NCBI RefSeq assembly: GCF_001625215.2
Contig: NC_030389.2
Location: 35,143,454-35,207,453 of the forward strand
Source of the DNA: Daucus carota subsp. sativus
Lineage: Eukaryota; Streptophyta; Magnoliopsida; Apiales; Apiaceae
Direction of reading: 5' to 3'
Length of the DNA: 64,000 bases
Each line of letters opens with the position of its first letter. Within the stretch, counting starts at the first letter, position 1. Of the stretch, positions 50,008 through 61,559 are shown in pieces. The notes beneath the pieces were generated by a model. The model saw only the letters and a program-made list of their open reading frames with translations, did not search any database and was not told where the DNA came from. Position numbers and translations under genes: made by a program.

Positions 50008-51403
50008 TTAATATATAGAATTCTATTTGTAGTAAAAAAATATATCACTTGTGTTAAATATTTGAATTTCACTCATTACTAGTGTTTTAAGGAAATTATT
50101 AATTACTTGTGCATGTAGATTTCATTCCATATTTTTTTACTCTTTTTTTACATTCAATAAGTAACAATTCACAAATTCATACGTAATTGGAAAACTAAAT
50201 AGAAAAGAAAGAACTTAAATATCAACATACACATGACATACACAAAATAATTCAAAATAAAAGAACATAACGATTCAAAAATTAACATACACATAGACAT
50301 GTGTAACACCTAAAAATATGTATTCAAAGCCCCAAAACATGTAATTAAATCACCGAATGTTAAGCGAAAAATATAATACAAAGCACTATAATATATATAC
50401 AAAGCACCAATATATAAACACACAAAACACTAAAAAAATGTACACAAATCACTAGAATAAAAAAATATCTGCTGAACTAAAAAAATGACTAAAGCTTGAC
50501 ATTATCATCAAATATTATCTTTACAGAGTCTTAGAAAACCACACTATAATTTCTTAATAATATTACAGAGTCTTCATTCAAAAAAGTGAGAAAAGTAATA
50601 AAGTATTTTTCAACTTAATCTTCATCACTCCCATCACTTTGATAATCCTCTCCGGTAGGTGATATTTTTCTTGCTCCTGCTCCTGTGAGCCTCTGTGGCC
50701 TTGTTGTCCTTGGCCCTTCTGAAAGCCACCACGACCTAGTTGTCTTTGGCCCTTCTCCTGTGCCAAGTGTGGACATGCCATCTCAAGTTGCCTAGCTCCA
50801 TTCGTCACCACAAATATCTTAATTGCCTTTGAATCGAAGAAGATAGTTGATATGCCTCCCTGAACAAACACATCAATCAAGATCACCCAAATAAATACAT
50901 TTATAAACACCGGCATATCCAGTGAGAATTACATGAACATAAATGTGTGATGTTAGCAAAGAAAACAGTAACATCAAAATCTTCGAGCGGCCTAAAGTCA
51001 CTAGGTTTAACCTCACAGAGCTCACCAAAACTCATTTGATTTAACAGGATTCTGCCTTAAGATATTAATCTTGTTCTCTAATTCACCACCACCGAAAGGC
51101 AAAGGCTACCGAAAAGACACAAAGCCCTGAATAAGTACACAAAGCATTTATTCTATTGTTATGTTGAATTAAAGTCTTTATTAAATTCACAAAGCACTTA
51201 CTAATACAAACAAAGCACTTAAGTATACACAAAAATTCACTTAGAAGTATAAAAATACACTTAAGTATAAAATATGCACAAAGCACTTAAAAATATACAC
51301 AAAGCACTTAATAAAAATTTCCTGAAATACTGGATTTAAATACTTTCAAATTAAAGGCTTTTTCACATTATATTATCGAACAATTTATGCAACTATTTTG
51401 ACC

Positions 51404-51690
51404 TTTTTTCTATTTTTTGTTGATTCACATGGGACAAAGCACAACTTCAACGATTAAGGGTGAAATACTCAAATGCAATCCTTACACCTCACTTGAATGC
51501 AGACAGAGAGATTTAACCAAAGCAGGCAAAAGGCTTCTACAAAAAGATTGCAAACAAGACACTCATGTCCATTGTACTTGCATCAAGTTCAAAGAAACCC
51601 AAGAAAACTGATATTCACGAGAATGTTATATTTCCAGACATTGAAACAGGACATGAAGAAGCATGATGAAGTACCGGCTGCTAGAAACTC
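51404..51690. repeat. Internal direct repeat, copy 2
   Basis: Second copy of the repeat at 49724-50007, in the same orientation and about 1.68 kb downstream. Its GHEEA frame has a stop within the N-terminal half. Confidence 0.7.
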
Positions 51691-52019
51691 ACACCGGCTA
51701 CCAAAGATTCAAACAAACTGATCAACAAATGGTCTACAACTATTATCAGGACACTTTGGCAAATAATACCTACTAGCTCCTCGAGTTATACTAAGATTTG
51801 AAACAGAGTCATCACTTTCCACACCTGATGTACTACTAGAACCTTGACCATAAACAGATGTAGTATCATCAACATATCGCTTAACACATGCTGAATCTAC
51901 ACTACCAACACCTACACGAATCATCACAATTAGACATTAAAAAAACAAACAGAAAAACAGAGCATTATGACAAACTCTATTACAGAAACAACTTATATAA
52001 CATGTTCATCTTCACTAGA

Positions 52020-52021
<2 letters not shown>

Positions 52022-52052
<31 letters not shown>

Positions 52053-52053
52053 A
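52022..52053. repeat. (AAC)n microsatellite
   Basis: About ten AAC/CAA triplets inside the 4.4-kb element. Confidence 0.9.
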
Positions 52054-52573
52054 GCTCAACAAAATAACAAAATAAAAAGAACTAACATTACAAAGAACAA
52101 TTAAAAATAGATAAACACTAAAAAAAATCAAAAACAACATAACAAAAAACAAAATTAACAACGTAATCAGCAAAATTAATATTCAGAATCTCACAAAAAC
52201 AAAAATCATATAAAGCTCAACAAACAGAATCAAACTTTTATATACACAAAATGAACATTCAATATATTCAAAAATACCTTAATTGTCCGTGATTTTTAAA
52301 ATATCTTCACTAATCATACCCAAAAACTATAATATCGATTCTATTGAATGAAATTGCTCAATACTCAATAGAAAGAGATTGCTCATAATTCTCGAATTAT
52401 TCAATCACTGAATTCAATTAACACATACAGATGGAGCTACATAGCAGGGAGTGATACAGAGAGATGCAGGACCGGATATGAGACAGATATACAGAGAGAA
52501 ATTAAACACCGAGAGAGTGAAAGCGATAAAATTAGAGAGAGAGAGCTAGAGAAAACTTCAGGGAGAAATTAAA

Positions 52574-52574
52574 G

Positions 52575-52609
<35 letters not shown>
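52574..52609. repeat. (GA)n microsatellite
   Basis: Alternating GA near the right end of the 4.4-kb element. Confidence 0.9.
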
Positions 52610-52610
<1 letters not shown>

Positions 52611-52799
52611 ATCGGAAGTAGTCGCAGTGAGAAAGTATATTGTCTGATAAAACGGTAAGTTAATCCATATATTTCAGTGGCGAGGATTGACTTTGCTTTT
52701 ATAAATATGAATGGCTGATATTAAATCTCAGTTCTCATTTTCTTAAAAGTTCTCATTTGAGCACAAGCCTCTATATATATATATATATATATATATATT

Positions 52800-53610
52800 T
52801 CTATTTGTTTGCTGCTCAACATGAATAATTACCTTGGGACATGTATGGGGTCAGGCTTAAAATTGAAAAGAAAGGAGGAGGAAAGCAACGAAGCCAAAGG
52901 ACCTAAGCATACAAAAATTCTATTAGACATTTTTGTAAACAGGGAAAAATATTTTTAATTTATATGTAGTATAACATAAATATAACATAAAATATCAAGA
53001 AATTCTGCAAAATTATAATAAATATTAAAAAACATTACTTACAAGTATATCATCTTTGAGCATTTTCTTCATTGTTTAAACTACAAAAAAGATAAATGAT
53101 CAAGCACTTCAAAATTATTAAATTTTGACATGTCCACCGCTAAAAAATCATCATCAAATTAAACAAACAAAGATTTTTGATTCAGTTTTATGCCTAACAT
53201 GAATCTGAACCACAAGTTCAAAAAATCACAATTAATATGATTTATATGTACATCTAGATCTGCATTCAATGTATGTAATAGCATATTAAAAACAATCGAA
53301 CACACATATGTATAAAATCATATAGAATCATCGCATCCATACATGAATATATTTACTTGTAATTTTATAATTTAACTACCTGTTGGCACATCGAGCCGAA
53401 GTTATCTTCCATTATACAATTGAGACCAAAAGTTCTATCAGTTGGCAATTCTAGCCAACATCACAAACTACACAATATTCAGGTCTTAAAATACTCGAAT
53501 TTATTGTAAGAGCTATATCTATATTTAACTTGTTAATAGAAAGACAAATTTCATAGGGAGGAGAGGAGGAGGGGGTTATGGTATATGAAGAATGACTATT
53601 GGGGTTTTTA
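52800..53610 (-). other. Exon-like segments of a possible minus-strand gene (terminal spacer, decayed)
   Basis: First piece 53380-53412 (MEDNFGSMCQQ) with donor kept. The third piece (about 52833-52903) has single-base insertions that shift its frame relative to the other copies. Upstream parts are separated by the 4.4-kb insertion. Confidence 0.22.
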
Positions 53611-54150
53611 TAGAGGCATGTGGAAGGATCGAGAACGATTGAGACATTTCTCATCATTAAAATATGTTCTTATTACTAAATTGTCCTTAAATTTTAAATT
53701 TCTTACACTATATATATCAAATTTAAGTAATATTTATAATCACAAAAAATATCTTGGTAAAAAAAACATCTCGGTTAGCCGAGGTCGAGAATCTTGTAAA
53801 ATATATAAATGTGTAAGTGTGTTCAACTATAAAAAGTAATATTTTTATTATAAAGTACAAGTTAAATCATTTACTAAACCTAATAGTCGAAGGAATAAAA
53901 CAACTATATTTATATTTCATATGATATTTATTTTTTAAAATATCCGCTATATAACATAATTCAGTTGAATTAAATCTGTTAACAAATTTTATAATATGTT
54001 CAATTTATAACACATAATGATAACTTAAAATATCGATCATACTATATCATACATAACATTTAAATTTAAATTATCTGAGTAACATTTGTAATTTCCTTTG
54101 TTTGTAACTTTTCTTAAGTTAATACTTAGTGTTTGTCATAGTTTGGAATG

Positions 54151-55020
54151 ATAATAATATATATTTAGAAGTTAAGAAATATAAGGACATTTTTATAAAA
54201 AAGTCAAATCATATAAAATGGTAATATAATAAAAACACGTGTTTCTTATTTGTTAAAAAATGATATATACAAAAAGTTAAAATTATATTAGTTTTAGAAG
54301 AAAACTATGAATAGAATATTTGGTGACGTCCTCACTCCACATCCCATACTAAATTTATGAACATCTTCGGTGTTACTCTTAATTCCGTCAACTATGACGT
54401 AGTCCTGTTAGGATGTAGAAGATGCACCCCTCCAATGTCGAAGCAAGAAAGATTTATAGGAGGGGCCGGAATTTGAGTATTATTTAAATTTAAAAATATT
54501 ATATATTAGATTATCAACATCAATGATAAAAGTTCTTTTTTTTAAGTTTTTATGAGGGAGTTTAATCTATGTCCTCATCTTCCATTGAGAAAATTTAATC
54601 ATTTAATTACCAAGCCTACACGAGTTGCAAACAGTAAAACTCGTAAACACAACAACACACTGAAAGTAACAAATTATATAGTTTTCTTTTCCAAATTAAA
54701 TAAATACAAGTATTATGTGTAAATAAATTATATTGAATCCTGAGGACGTGTATTAGGTATTGTGAGGGGGAACCTGATGGGTTTTTTCAATGATCAAGTT
54801 TGAGGTCGGGAGGAATGAGTTTAAGAGCTGTTTTTGTCTTGTTAGGTAATTGACATTGCAGGCACGAGTCTTTTTCTTTTGATAAGACATTGCAGGGAGA
54901 GGCTTAGAGGGTGGTTGGTCAGGGCTTAAAATCCCTCCTTCTTGATTTATAAGTAGAAGCAATTGTTTGTGTAAAAAATAAGAAGTACTTAAAAAAAGTT
55001 GAGAAACACCTGGGAAACAC
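54151..55020. other. Intergenic DNA between the array and the sulfotransferase cluster
   Basis: No gene is seen. Part of 54750-55020 resembles the 5' flank of the second sulfotransferase copy (56180-56340), so the promoter region was duplicated with the gene. Confidence 0.5.
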
Positions 55021-55191
55021 TTGATATATATTAGTAGTCAGGAAATCAGTTTCTGTACTCTGTAATTTGGTCACTCAGGTTAATAATATTAGCTTCCTCC
55101 GGTGGATGTAGGCAAGTTGCCGAACCACGTTGATTTTGTTTACCGTTTTTGATATATTATTTACTGCTTCTTGTTTCTCTGCTCACTGCAT

Positions 55192-55569
55192 ATGATGGAG
55201 CCAAGACCAGCACCGCCTCTTCAAGATGTCGACAACCAAGAACTTGAGAACTTCCTTTCATCTTTGCCGAAAGAGAGAGGTATTATCCCATCATACTCAT
55301 ATCAGTACCAAGGATTCTGGTATTCTCCTTTAACTTTTCAGGGAATTATCAATTGTCAAAAATATTTTCAACCCCGTGAAAACGATATCTTCCTTGTTAC
55401 ATCCCCAAAATCCAGCACCACGTGGCTTAAAGCCATCCTTTATGCTTTGGTGAACCGCGAAGCCCACCCTCCTCAGAATCCTCACCATCCTCTGCTTAGT
55501 AAAACTCCCCATCAGCTTGTTCCTTTTCTCGAATTTCTTCATCCCTCACCATATTTTTATTCAGAATAA
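55192..55569 (+). pseudogene. Cytosolic sulfotransferase, copy 1, 3'-truncated
   Basis: Plant cytosolic sulfotransferases move sulfate from PAPS to small hydroxylated acceptors. The frame starts at ATG 55192 (a second ATG follows at once). It covers the N-terminus and the PAPS-binding loop (SPKSSTTWLKAI, where the family norm is KSGTTW) up to LVPFLEFLHPS, about 118 residues. It then switches at about 55550 into DNA homologous to the 3' flank of the last cluster member (60530 onward) and stops after seven codons. About two thirds of the protein, including the catalytic His region and the C-terminal RKGxxGDWKN motif, is missing. It was formed by an internal deletion and is probably non-functional. 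Confidence 0.85.
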
Positions 55570-55983
55570 TTGTTTTCTGTTTGTGTGTGTGTCTTTTGTT
55601 TGTTTATCTGAAACTATATCTTGATACAATGTAACACAGCCTTCCCTTGATCAAACTATATATTGAAATGGCGATTTATGGACGAATAATATATATTGGT
55701 CAGGATATATAATAGTCATGTTTGGTTGATGGGATTATAATCCTCGGCTTGTTACCTTATTTATCTTGAATGTAAGGAATTATAGTCCCATTAATTCATA
55801 TCCCGTTCATTGTTTCAGTTCATATCCATGGAATTATAATAGGTTGTAAGAGAAGGTATTATATAATCCCCAGAAATATATTAAAAAATTAACCTATGAT
55901 ATTACATTCCAAAGCAGAGCATCTCTGTTTTCTGTCCGTTGGATGAATATCCGGCGGCTAGGATTATAACATTCTTTCTAAAA

Positions 55984-56020
55984 CGTCCAGCGCCTTTTTA
56001 AGCGTTGTAAGCGCTGGACG
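55984..56020. repeat. Small perfect-stem hairpin
   Basis: cgtccagcgc and gcgctggacg form a 10-bp stem around a 17-nt loop. A related but rearranged sequence lies at about 60940-61020 after the last sulfotransferase fragment, so this is duplicated 3'-flank DNA. Confidence 0.7.
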
Positions 56021-56481
56021 TATTAAAGAGGTGGCCAGAAAATCATGTGCAAGTTAGCAGGTCCACAGCCATCCAGGACCCCTCTGTTCTCCGTATAACA
56101 TTCAAATCAATAGCAAGATAATAAAGACTCTGTTACTTTACGTTTTTTGCGGCTCATACTTCATCTCAGTTGTTTGTGGCTCATACTTCATCTCTGTCAA
56201 CATCTGTTTTTGTCTTGTTAGGTTATTGATTGCTTTGGCATTGATTATTTCACCTACAAGTCTGATGAAAGACATTTCAGGCACGTTATATATCAGCTTA
56301 AAATGATAGTTTTCTGCAATATTGAGAAACACTTGATATATATTACTAGTGAGGAAATCAGTTTCTGTACTCTGTAATTTAGCTGCCTCCTGTGGATGTA
56401 GGCAAGTTGCCGAACCTCGTTAATCTAGTTTACTGTTTCTGATATATTATTTACCGCTGTTTGTTTCTCTGCGCACCACAT

Positions 56482-57466
56482 ATGATGGAGCCAAGACCAG
56501 CACCGCCTCTTCAGGACGTCGACAACCAAGAACTTGAGAACTTGCTTTCATCTTTGCCGAAAGAGAGAGGTATTATCCCATCATACTCATATCAGTACCA
56601 AGGATTCTGGTATTCTCCTATAACTTTGCAGGGAATTATCAATTGTCAAAAATATTTTCAACCCCGTGAAAATGATATCTTCCTTGTTACATCCCCCAAA
56701 ATTCGGCACCACCTGGCTTAAAGCCATCCTTTTTGCATTGGTGAACCGCGAAGCCCACCCTCCTCAGGATCCTCACCATCCTCTACTTAGTAAAACTCCC
56801 CATCAGCTTGTTCCTTTTCTCGAATTTCTTCATCCCTCTGAGTATGACTCCCTTTGCAACTCCTCAGACAGCAGCAGTAGGATCTTTGCAACTCATATTT
56901 CATTAGGTACCCTCCCAAAAGCTATAACCGGCGACTCTGGCTCATTAAACTGCAAAATAGTCTACCTCTGCAGGGACATCAAAGACACCTTTGTTTCACT
57001 CTTTCACTTTGGCACCAAGAAGAAGACCTCTCCCATCTCTTTGGAAGACGCCTTTGATTTGTACTGTAAGGGAATCAGTTCAGCTGGACCGATTTGGGAT
57101 CAAATCTTGGGATATTGGAAAGAGAGCCAGAAAAACCCACATAAGGTGCTCTTTATGAGGTATGAAGAGATGAAAGATGAGCCTTATTTACAGCTGAGGC
57201 GTCTAGCAAATTTTCTTGGGATACCATTTTCCCAGGAGGAGGAAAATTCAGGTTTGGTTGATCAAATCATAAGTATATGTAGTTTCGAGAGCATGACCAA
57301 GGTAGATGTTAATAAGACGGGAACCTTTGTGGATGGATTCAACAATAGTTCATTTTTCCGGAAAGGTGTAATCGGAGATTGGAAAAATTGTTTAACTGCT
57401 GATATGGCTTCTAGGTTGGATCAGATTACAGAAGAAAAATTCCGTTGTTCTGGTTTGTCTCTCTAA
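56482..57466 (+). pseudogene. Cytosolic sulfotransferase, copy 2, one frameshift at the PAPS loop
   Basis: Intronless, as usual for plant sulfotransferases, and of full length (about 327 codons allowing for the shift). One extra C in a run of five (56693-56697) breaks the frame exactly before the PAPS-binding loop, which would otherwise read KFGTTWLKAI, with Phe for the usual Ser. Downstream the frame is clean: RIFATHISLGTLPKAI has the catalytic-type His, CKIVYLCRDIKDTFVSLFHF is the second PAPS motif with Arg and Ser, and FFRKGVIGDWKNCLT is the C-terminal motif. A homopolymer sequencing error would turn this into an intact gene. The 5' flank matches copy 1. Substrate cannot be told from sequence. 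Confidence 0.85.
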
Positions 57467-57469
57467 TAT

Positions 57470-58041
57470 TTTTTACTATGCTCCTGCCAAAATATCTGCT
57501 AAAAATTTCTTTTGTGTGATTTCAACTGGTCTTGGTTTCCATGTTTCATGTTAATTAGTAGTACTGTGTGTGAGACTGTGAGTTCTATCTAAACATGTGT
57601 AATGTTTTGTTCATGTTTTATCTTTCGAATCTCATGACTATTTTAAAGAAAAAGTATTATTGGTCTCCCCTTTCAATAGAGAAAGAGGACTCATATACCA
57701 CAATTTAGGTTTGAAAAACCTTGCAAAATGTGATATAATTTGGCGTTTCATAATGAAACGCTACATGAATTAGCGTTTAGGGGTTTCAAAACACTAGACT
57801 ATCTGGTGCTAAGAACTAAGAAGTGAAAGATAGATGAACGCTGCATGATCTACTGCTTTGGATTGCAAAGTGATATTTGAGGTCATCTTTCTCTCCGGTA
57901 ATAATATTTGAGACCTTATTTTTGGGAAAAAAAATGATAAACTGAGCCAACACCTCTTTCGATACCCGAGAGTCTCGCACCCTGGGGCCTGGACTAATTT
58001 TGTCTGGTATAATAACACTACCAAAAAATCTCTAATGATAT
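57470..58041. other. Intergenic DNA after sulfotransferase copy 2
   Basis: 3' flank, with a near-perfect palindrome at 57743-57761 (gcgtttcat-a-atgaaacgc). No gene is seen. Confidence 0.5.
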
Positions 58042-58138
58042 ATCTGAGTTCAGTGCTGACTGAAATAATCTTTGCAAGATAACATTGCCAGTTTATTTAC
58101 TGCATCAAACAGATGGAAATGTATTTTACATGATGGAA
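58042..58138. repeat. 97-bp segment shared with two array joints
   Basis: Identical, as read, to 12944-13040 and 22118-22214. Here it stands without the hAT terminus that precedes it in the array. Confidence 0.85.
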
Positions 58139-58310
58139 ATTCTGTTCATTAAGAGCTTATGCATGTATGTCAGAAACTATCATGTAAATATTTGAAGCAC
58201 TATACTCACCATCACCAGTAAAGTTATTAAAGGGTTTCCACATTGGTGAAAACAAAGCATCTATGACATAAATTTCAGTCGTAAGCACAATAAGAAAAAT
58301 GCCACAAGAA

Positions 58311-58382
58311 GTCGTTGTAGTATAGTGGTAAGTATTCCCGCCTGTCACGCGGGTGACCCGGGTTTGATCCCCGGCAACAGCG
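58311..58382 (+). tRNA. tRNA-Asp (anticodon GTC), with two departures from consensus
   Basis: A 72-nt cloverleaf: D-arm TAGTATAGTGGTAAGTA, anticodon arm CCCGCCTGTCACGCGGG with GTC, T-arm CCGGG-TTTGATC-CCCGG, discriminator G. A T-run for Pol III termination follows (58389-58393). The usual T-loop TTCGATC is TTTGATC here, changing the nearly invariant C56 and the B-box. Position 70 is A opposite C3, a mismatch in the acceptor stem. It may be a pseudogene or weakly transcribed. Confidence 0.85.
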
Positions 58383-58394
58383 TAACAATTTTTG

Positions 58395-58600
58395 CAAGAA
58401 TAAAACCCGTCGTTTGTAACTTTTTGGAAAGAATAAAAATCCGTCGTTCGTTTTAAAAAAAATGTAAACTCTTTAGGAAAGAATAAAATTTGAGAATAAA
58501 ATCCGTCGTTAGTAACTTTTTGGAAAGAATAAAACCCGTCATTTGTTTTATAAAAATGATGTAAACTCTTTTGGAAAAAATAAAACCGGTCTGAATAAAA
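58395..58600. repeat. Two-fold tandem repeat after the tRNA
   Basis: A unit of about 96 bp containing 'taactttttggaaagaataa' and ccgtcgtt occurs twice, with further partial copies. The minus-strand ORF over it (repeating FYSFQKVTNDGFYS) reflects this repeat, not a gene. Confidence 0.75.
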
Positions 58601-59585
58601 GTCTTTTTCTTTTCCCTTGTTTTGCCAATACAACAATAATCAGATCTTTACTACATCCAAACTACCATGTAATTTGTAATGTTAAACTGGCGAATACAGG
58701 AAGTTTCAAGTGTAAGAGATTTAGCATGTCCAAAACTATCATCTTTGCTTTGCTTACGCGTGGTTACGGGTTCTTGAACGTCCTAAATCTTCGGACACTT
58801 TGCAAAATAATAGTCGTGCAAAGAGATAAGACTCCACAAGTGTAAGAGACTTACCAGTGACTTCTCGATTATACGATATCTTGCTCGCTCTCTTTACAGA
58901 AGATTGAGGGGTTCAAAAGATGCATGAGTGCAAATAATTAGTAACAAAATAAATATATCGACTTGTCCGGTAACAAAAAGTTAGATTAATTACTTAGTAT
59001 GATTTAAGTGTTATATTTGTTTTGTTGACACAAGTGTGATATTTGTTTATTTCCTTATAATAAATTAAAGAAATTTTGTCATATATCCCTCTAATAATTC
59101 TTTCTGTTTCTATTTCTAATAAGTTCTCATGTGCAATAATAGGAAAATGGTTTATTGTAAACTTCAAACTTCTATTTCTAAAAAGTTCTCATGTGCCATG
59201 ACATTTAAATGTTTCTAGTAAATTTGATGGCGTCTTCACTTAATCTTTGCAAGATATAAAGATAAAAATCCAATGTTTTTTTATTTTTTAAATTTCTCTT
59301 TAATTTGATCACCGCAAAAGAAAGATGAAAGGAAAGATAAAAAATTGGCTTGTCCAAGAACCATCAATTATTAAATCGATTACACTAGCGATGAATAAAT
59401 AAATAAATAAATAAGATTCCAAGAACCTGAAGATGATGAAAAATTTGAATTGTGATTCCACTATAGTATAATATTAAAAAAAAAAAAAAATCAAATCTTT
59501 AACTTCTTGGACATTCTTGCTCTCTTCGTAACAGTTGCATTTCAACAAATTTAACAAGGACTCTAGCAGTAACAAAGACTCTAGT
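58601..59585. other. Intergenic DNA
   Basis: AT-rich, with a (AAAT)n run near 59392-59412 and a poly(A) run at 59477-59491. No gene is seen. Confidence 0.5.
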
Positions 59586-59589
59586 AGTC

Positions 59590-59806
59590 TATTATGGAGC
59601 CAAGATCAGCTCATTCCTTTTCTCGAGTCTATTATGACTCTAGTTGCAATTCTTCGGATAGCAGCACTAGGATTTTCGCAACTTATATTCCAGTTCTTAG
59701 TCTCCCAAAATCCATAGCAGAGGCCTCTAGATCATCAAACTGCAAAATAGTTTACTTGGGCACCAGATCTATGACACCAGAATCAGAGTTCTGGGGCTGG
59801 TCTTAA
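59590..59806 (+). pseudogene. Sulfotransferase fragment 3
   Basis: It matches the middle of copy 2 from about the HQLVPFLEF region to CKIVYL: residues NSSDSSTRIFATYI and LPKSIAEAS...SNCKIVYLG. The catalytic-type His of the RIFATHI motif is Tyr here (ATYI). Both ends are missing and the frame runs out at 59806. Confidence 0.75.
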
Positions 59807-60049
59807 TATCACACGTTACGCTGTTAAATCTTTCATTAGATATGGGGAAAGGAGATTGAAATAGTATCGCATGACTTGAATTAATCATTTACTATCTCTA
59901 CTCTCCAAAATTAAACCATTGATGAAGAATTCACCTAAGTAATAATGTCATGTGATCATTATTTGCAATCTTTTTCGATTTGAGCCAAGAAGAGTAAAGG
60001 AATCCAAGAAGTTGCATTATACACAATACATTATGCTCCATTCTACTTC

Positions 60050-60475
60050 TGGTCCTCTACAAGTCAATCAACCGTGAATCCATCCCCCTGTAAATCCTTA
60101 TCATCCTTTTCTGAATGAAACTCCACATCAGTTCATTCCTTTTCTCAGATGACTTTAGCCCTCAGAGTATGTCTCGGGTTGTAACTCATCGGACAGCAGC
60201 ACTGAATCTTTGCAACTCATATTCAGGACTTGGCCTACCAAAATCCATAAGGGACAACTCTAGCTTGTCAAACTTCAAAATACTTTACTTGTGCTGGGAC
60301 ATTAAAGACAACTTTGTTTTGCTCTTTCACTTTGACAACAAGGCCAATTAGCAATGGTGCATTTTTCAGGAATGGTGTGTTCGGAGAATGGAAAAATTGC
60401 TTAACTGCAGATATGGCTTCTAGGTTGGATCAGATTACCGAGGAAAATTTTCGTGGTACAGGGTTATATCTCTGA
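60050..60475 (+). pseudogene. Sulfotransferase fragment 4 with internal deletion
   Basis: It begins with a decayed stretch matching VNREAHPP...HHP and carries frame changes. It keeps LPKSI, FKILYLCWDIKDNFVLLFHF (the Arg and Ser of the PAPS motif are Trp and Leu), then jumps over about 120 residues to NGAFFRNGVFGEWKNCLT and ends with TGA at 60473-60475. The following 3' flank (60520-61000) is homologous to the flank of truncated copy 1. Confidence 0.8.
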
Positions 60476-61550
60476 TAATCAGCAGTATGCTTATCAATAA
60501 ATTAACAATTTCAAGTGTTTCTTCCATCTTTTTATTCAGAATAATTGTTTTCTGTTTGTGTCTGTGTCTTTTGTTTGTTTATCTGAAACTATATCTTGAA
60601 TCAATGTAACACAGCCTTCCCTTGATCAAACCATATATTGAAATGGCGATTTATGGACTGATCATATATATCGGTCATGATATATAGGAGTCATGTTTGT
60701 TTGATGGGATTATAATCCTCGGCTTATTACCTTATTTATCTTGAATGTACGGAATTATCGTCCCATTCATTCATATCCTATTCATTGTTTCAGTTCATTT
60801 CCATGGAATTATAAATCTTGTAATACCCAGAAATAAATAAAAAAAGTGCTTATGATATTACATTCCAAAGCAGAGCATCTCTGTTTTATGGCTGATAAAT
60901 AAATATCTGGCGGCCAGGATTATAACATTCTTTCTAAGACGTTCAGCGCTTTTTAAGCGCCGGATGACCCGTCCAACGCTTTTTAACCGTCGGACGTGGT
61001 GATTTTCCCCGTCCAGCAGTTAAAAAACGCTTGATTTATATTAAATTGTTAAATTTTTTTTCTCAAAAATTATATTTATTGAGTGTGCAAATTTTATCCT
61101 TTAAGAAATGTCAGTTGTCTCCTTTTTAAAAAGTTACGTATATTCGTTATTTAATTTTAAATTTTATGAAAGTTACATTATTTATATATAATTCATGTGT
61201 GTTTGATTAAAAAATATTTAGAAAATTTATAATAATAAATAATAAATTTTCAAAATCGAGTAAAAATCAAAAAAGGAAATCTAATCAATTAGAGTACCAA
61301 CATTACGTCAAGATTGCAGCGTGGAAATTATTACTTACACTACAACTACACAGTACAGTTGTAAATAAATAACAAAAGAAAATTCTTTTATCAGAGATAT
61401 AACCCCGTACCAAAAGTTTACTTATAAGTTTATAGTTTGGCCTGACTAGCTAAGACATCTCAATAATAAAGATGTGAATAGTAATTGATATTTTATATGA
61501 ACTTTTGTTGAAGAACCTGTAGATTCTTCTTCTTAGTGATACATATATTA
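60476..61550. other. 3' flank of the sulfotransferase cluster and AT-rich DNA
   Basis: 60520-61030 repeats the DNA after copy 1 (55555-56040), including the 'ggattataacattctttcta' stretch. Beyond 61030 I see AT-rich DNA and no gene. Confidence 0.6.
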
Positions 61551-61559
61551 TTTGCTTAT

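Larger units (their letters stand above)
48351..52765. mobile_element. 4.4-kb DNA-transposon-like insertion with imperfect terminal inverted repeats
   Basis: The left end (gtgctactctagtgagaact) and the complement of the right end (gtgctcaaatgagaactttt) form an imperfect inverted repeat of about 36 bp. It splits the terminal spacer: DNA before and after it is contiguous in unit 4. Inside are a direct repeat of about 280 bp (49724-50007 and 51404-51690) and many copies of the motif cacaaagcactta. No intact transposase is visible. ORFs at 49778-49984 and 50578-50916 (-) are short and unidentified. Superfamily not determined; Mutator-like is a guess. Confidence 0.6.
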
